Shown in pieces: positions 39,546 to 41,469 of a DNA stretch of 41,469 nt. A model generated the notes under the pieces. That model was given only the letters and a program-made list of their open reading frames with translations. It did no database searches and was not told the DNA's origin. Source of the stretch: Ruminococcaceae bacterium UBA3329 (lineage in GTDB: Bacteria; Bacillota; Clostridia; Oscillospirales; Acutalibacteraceae); the NCBI GenBank assembly GCA_002361875.1, contig DERX01000045.1, forward strand, positions 1,323 through 42,791. Reading direction: 5' to 3'. The first letter of the stretch is position 1. Each line of letters opens with the position of its first letter. A program made the translations under genes and the position numbers.

Positions 39546-41042
39546 TCATCCTTTTTTTGATGAACTTTTTTTGCTTAAACGCTTTTTAACCGTATATATC
39601 AGCGTTACAGCAAAAACCGCGGCAACAAAAATCAAAACGATAATCACCATAACGGGAGAGCCGCTTCCGCTTACATGGTTTGTTTTTACGAAATCAGAAT
39701 AATAAACACTGTGAGAGCCGTCATCAATTGTAAAATCATTTTCATACATTTGACCGCTTGAAATGATTGAAACATGAATTTTACCGTTTGCCGAATCCGA
39801 CACAGTGAGTCCGTTTTTAGTTCTGAATGAAATTTTATCGGGGTCTGCGCCCGTTACATTTACCATATCAACACTGTCATCGGTTGAAAGTGCGTTTACG
39901 GAATACTCCATATTCTCACCTTCAATCGTAATTTTTCCCTCTTCGGAAAATATTTTCTTAATATTTTTTCCCTGTACGGTAAAGAACAGCCCGTTATCTC
40001 CCACCACTGTTAAATCAATTTCTTCTCCGTTATTGGTAACGGTGTACTCGTCGGAATCATCTATTGTAAATACAACTTTTGTGCTGAATTCATCATTTGA
40101 GTTTGCAATATATTTCAATATGTCAGCAGTAATATCCCCCGTGATTTCGCCTTTATTAAACGTCAGCGTTTCACCCTTAGAGTTTGTCAGAGTAAAGCTT
40201 GAAGACATATTCGTACAAACCGTGTCGATAACCATTGAGCTGCTCACAGCAGAATAAACTGTTTTATCCTCATCATCAAAGCTTAAAGGCGAAAATGCCT
40301 CTAAGGTTGAAAAATACAAATCCGTAACATCCTCCGATTTGTAGCTTGAATTTTCAAATTTCCACGAATTATACCCTGCCGACACGGTAAGGAACATATA
40401 ATCGTCTTTTTTATCGCAGTCTAAAATGCGTACTCTGTGTGTTCCGCTGCCGTCATACTCATAACCGCAGACAACCACCGTGTAAGTAAGCGTTTTTATT
40501 CTGAAGCTTATCAAAAACGAATCGCCGTTTTTGGCATATTCTACTATCTGCCTTAAAGAGTCCTCATAAACTTTTCCGTTCTCAACCACTTTTGTAACGG
40601 CAGGAGCTTTGTTTTCGCAGTACTGTGCAAGCTGATAATAATTTATTCTTTTTTTGAAAAAAGTATCTTCATTAAGGTTTATTGAATAATAATTGGATTT
40701 AGGAATGTCCACCCTGCCCGTGCTCGCCAGTGCCATTGTAGCGGAAATCCCGTAGCAGGCACCGTCAAATCTTGAAAGAGCCTGTGAAAGAATAAGATTT
40801 TCAGTATCCTCACTTTCGCCCTCTGTAAGATTGTTAAGTTCAATAGCAGTAATATAATATTTGCTTTTTTCATTTTCACCAACAAAATCGCTTTCGGAGT
40901 TACTGAAGCTGTTGTTGTCAACACCCGGACGCATTGTAATAATATTAAACTTATCTTCAGCAGAAGCGCTTAAGCCGAAAAGCGGTAAAATCAGCGAAAA
41001 TACAGACATAACCGCAACCGCATATCGCAGTACTTTTTTCAT
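39546..41042 (-). CDS. Membrane-anchored papain/C39-like protein, probably inactive
   Basis: The 498-residue protein has a signal peptide (VLRYAVAVMSVFSLILPLFG, cleavage near SASA-E) and a domain at about 85-215 with the papain/C39-like pattern: C96 in RFDGACYGISATMALAS, then VVVCGYEYDGSGTHRVRILDCD. The histidine expected just before VVVxGY is Tyr187 (LTYTVVVCGYEY), so the catalytic pair is incomplete. A beta-rich region (about 230-450) follows, then one C-terminal membrane helix (VMVIIVLIFVAAVFAVTLIY) and a basic tail, giving a type I topology with the domain outside. It precedes murT by eight bases, suggesting a cell-envelope role. No family name is offered. Confidence 0.72.
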   Translation of the reverse strand: MKKVLRYAVAVMSVFSLILPLFGLSASAEDKFNIITMRPGVDNNSFSNSESDFVGENEKSKYYITAIELNNLTEGESEDTENLILSQALSRFDGACYGISATMALASTGRVDIPKSNYYSINLNEDTFFKKRINYYQLAQYCENKAPAVTKVVENGKVYEDSLRQIVEYAKNGDSFLISFRIKTLTYTVVVCGYEYDGSGTHRVRILDCDKKDDYMFLTVSAGYNSWKFENSSYKSEDVTDLYFSTLEAFSPLSFDDEDKTVYSAVSSSMVIDTVCTNMSSSFTLTNSKGETLTFNKGEITGDITADILKYIANSNDEFSTKVVFTIDDSDEYTVTNNGEEIDLTVVGDNGLFFTVQGKNIKKIFSEEGKITIEGENMEYSVNALSTDDSVDMVNVTGADPDKISFRTKNGLTVSDSANGKIHVSIISSGQMYENDFTIDDGSHSVYYSDFVKTNHVSGSGSPVMVIIVLIFVAAVFAVTLIYTVKKRLSKKSSSKKG

Positions 41043-41117
41043 TTACATCACCTCGCACATTATTAAGATTATTTTACACAATTTTACATAAAAAGTCCAT
41101 AGCGGACACAAAAATTC

Positions 41118-41342
41118 CTAATAATGCTCTGAATAATAATCCTCAATCATACTGTCGAGATGTTCCGGAAGAACCTTACTGTCGCCGAGAAGGCAGACAA
41201 ACTTTTCAAATGCTTCAAAATCTGTCGAGACATCATAAATTCGTCTGATTTCATTGCCCCTTTCGTCCTTCACTACAAGACCCGCTGAAAGAAATTCACC
41301 GTCCTCGTCTTTAACACTGTGATAAAAAATTCCGTAATCCAT
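41118..41342 (-). CDS. Small acidic protein, DUF6514-like
   Basis: The start at ATG 41342 gives 74 residues (MDYGIFYHSVKDEDGEF...); an in-frame ATG at 41366 would add eight residues and is nearly as plausible. The protein is acidic and ends VLPEHLDSMIEDYYSEHY. The mix of a YGI-type strand, an IYDVSTD segment and a C-terminal LPEHLDSMIEDY helix resembles the DUF6514 family of uncharacterised small Clostridia proteins, from memory. It has its own perfect consensus promoter and a palindrome overlapping its 5' end, so it is probably expressed and regulated on its own. No function is known. Confidence 0.65.
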   Translation of the reverse strand: MDYGIFYHSVKDEDGEFLSAGLVVKDERGNEIRRIYDVSTDFEAFEKFVCLLGDSKVLPEHLDSMIEDYYSEHY

Positions 41343-41359
41343 AAATTCGCCCCGCAAAA

Positions 41360-41374
41360 GTGACATAATGTCAC
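41360..41374. promoter_or_regulatory. Palindromic candidate operator at the 5' end of the small acidic gene
   Basis: GTGACAT-A-ATGTCAC is a perfect 15-base odd palindrome placed about +6 to +20 from the predicted transcription start, overlapping one possible start codon. Confidence 0.55.
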
Positions 41375-41386
41375 ACCATATACGGA

Positions 41387-41415
41387 ATTATAACCCAATC
41401 GCGTCAATATGTCAA
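41387..41415 (-). promoter_or_regulatory. Perfect consensus sigma-A promoter
   Basis: Minus strand TTGACA (41410-41415), 17-base spacer, TATAAT (41387-41392). It drives the small acidic gene at 41342. Confidence 0.92.
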
Positions 41416-41469
41416 CATAAGATTCCCAATAACTTGATTTTTAAAATATAAAATAGTATTATTAAAATA

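Noticed and set aside
1..41469. CRISPR arrays, prophage or integrative element, tRNA/rRNA genes
   Set aside because: No regularly spaced direct repeats, no integrase or phage structural genes, and no tRNA-like TTCGAAT context was noticed; a tRNA scan was not possible by eye.

Overview
The window looks like a chromosomal segment of an anaerobic gut Bacillota of the Oscillospiraceae/Ruminococcaceae type. The grounds are two secreted proteins with dockerin modules, a MurT/GatD-type peptidoglycan amidation pair, consensus sigma-A promoters, purine-rich ribosome binding sites, and many short palindromic intergenic repeats. I see no tRNA or rRNA gene, no CRISPR array and no prophage. The species is not identifiable by reading alone.

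Layout. 1-3650 (minus strand) is a lysine/diaminopimelate operon, asd-dapA-dapB plus a truncated ACT-domain protein. It sits behind a consensus promoter and a lysine riboswitch, and it is visibly richer in G+C than the rest of the window. 3712-5740 (plus) holds nrdR and a secreted transglutaminase-dockerin protein. 5815-16465 (minus) carries a complete set of myo-inositol catabolic enzymes in two modules: iolB-iolD-iolE-iolA-[REP-associated transposase]-iolG, and iolJ-iolC. Between them lie a SanA/YdcF-like protein and an unknown membrane protein. No inositol transporter or IolR/IolQ-type regulator is visible. 16748-21184 is mixed: a GNAT acetyltransferase, a DUF5058-like membrane pair, a HAD phosphatase, a small secreted protein with a VanZ-like protein, and a small Xre regulator facing a promoter with two palindromic operators. 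21579-25581 (minus) is an LRR/double-dockerin protein followed by pepD and pepT. 25717-30503 (minus) is a hexuronate operon (histidine phosphatase, uxuA, SDR-type uxuB, a small membrane protein, kdgK, eda) with a divergent Xre regulator at 30597. 31200-37298 (minus) is rlmB, a 983-residue degenerate P-type ATPase, mgtC, trmN6 and rsmI. 37457-41342 (minus) is a small unknown protein, a papain-like membrane-anchored protein, murT and gatD.

How it fits together. Inositol is converted by IolG, IolE, IolD, IolB, IolC, IolJ and IolA to dihydroxyacetone phosphate and acetyl-CoA. Fructuronate is converted by UxuB, UxuA, KdgK and Eda to pyruvate and glyceraldehyde 3-phosphate. Both suit a polysaccharide- and phytate-rich gut habitat, as do the dockerin proteins.

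Most unusual points: (1) three neighbouring proteins keep an enzyme fold but have lost key catalytic residues, namely the P-type ATPase-like protein, the Cys-less GatD and the His-less papain-like protein; (2) a REP-associated transposase contains two copies of its own presumed target repeat inside its reading frame and sits in the iol operon, while about 15 hairpins sharing a GTAGGG foot are scattered through the window; (3) a promoter with two perfect palindromic operators appears to produce a leaderless mRNA.
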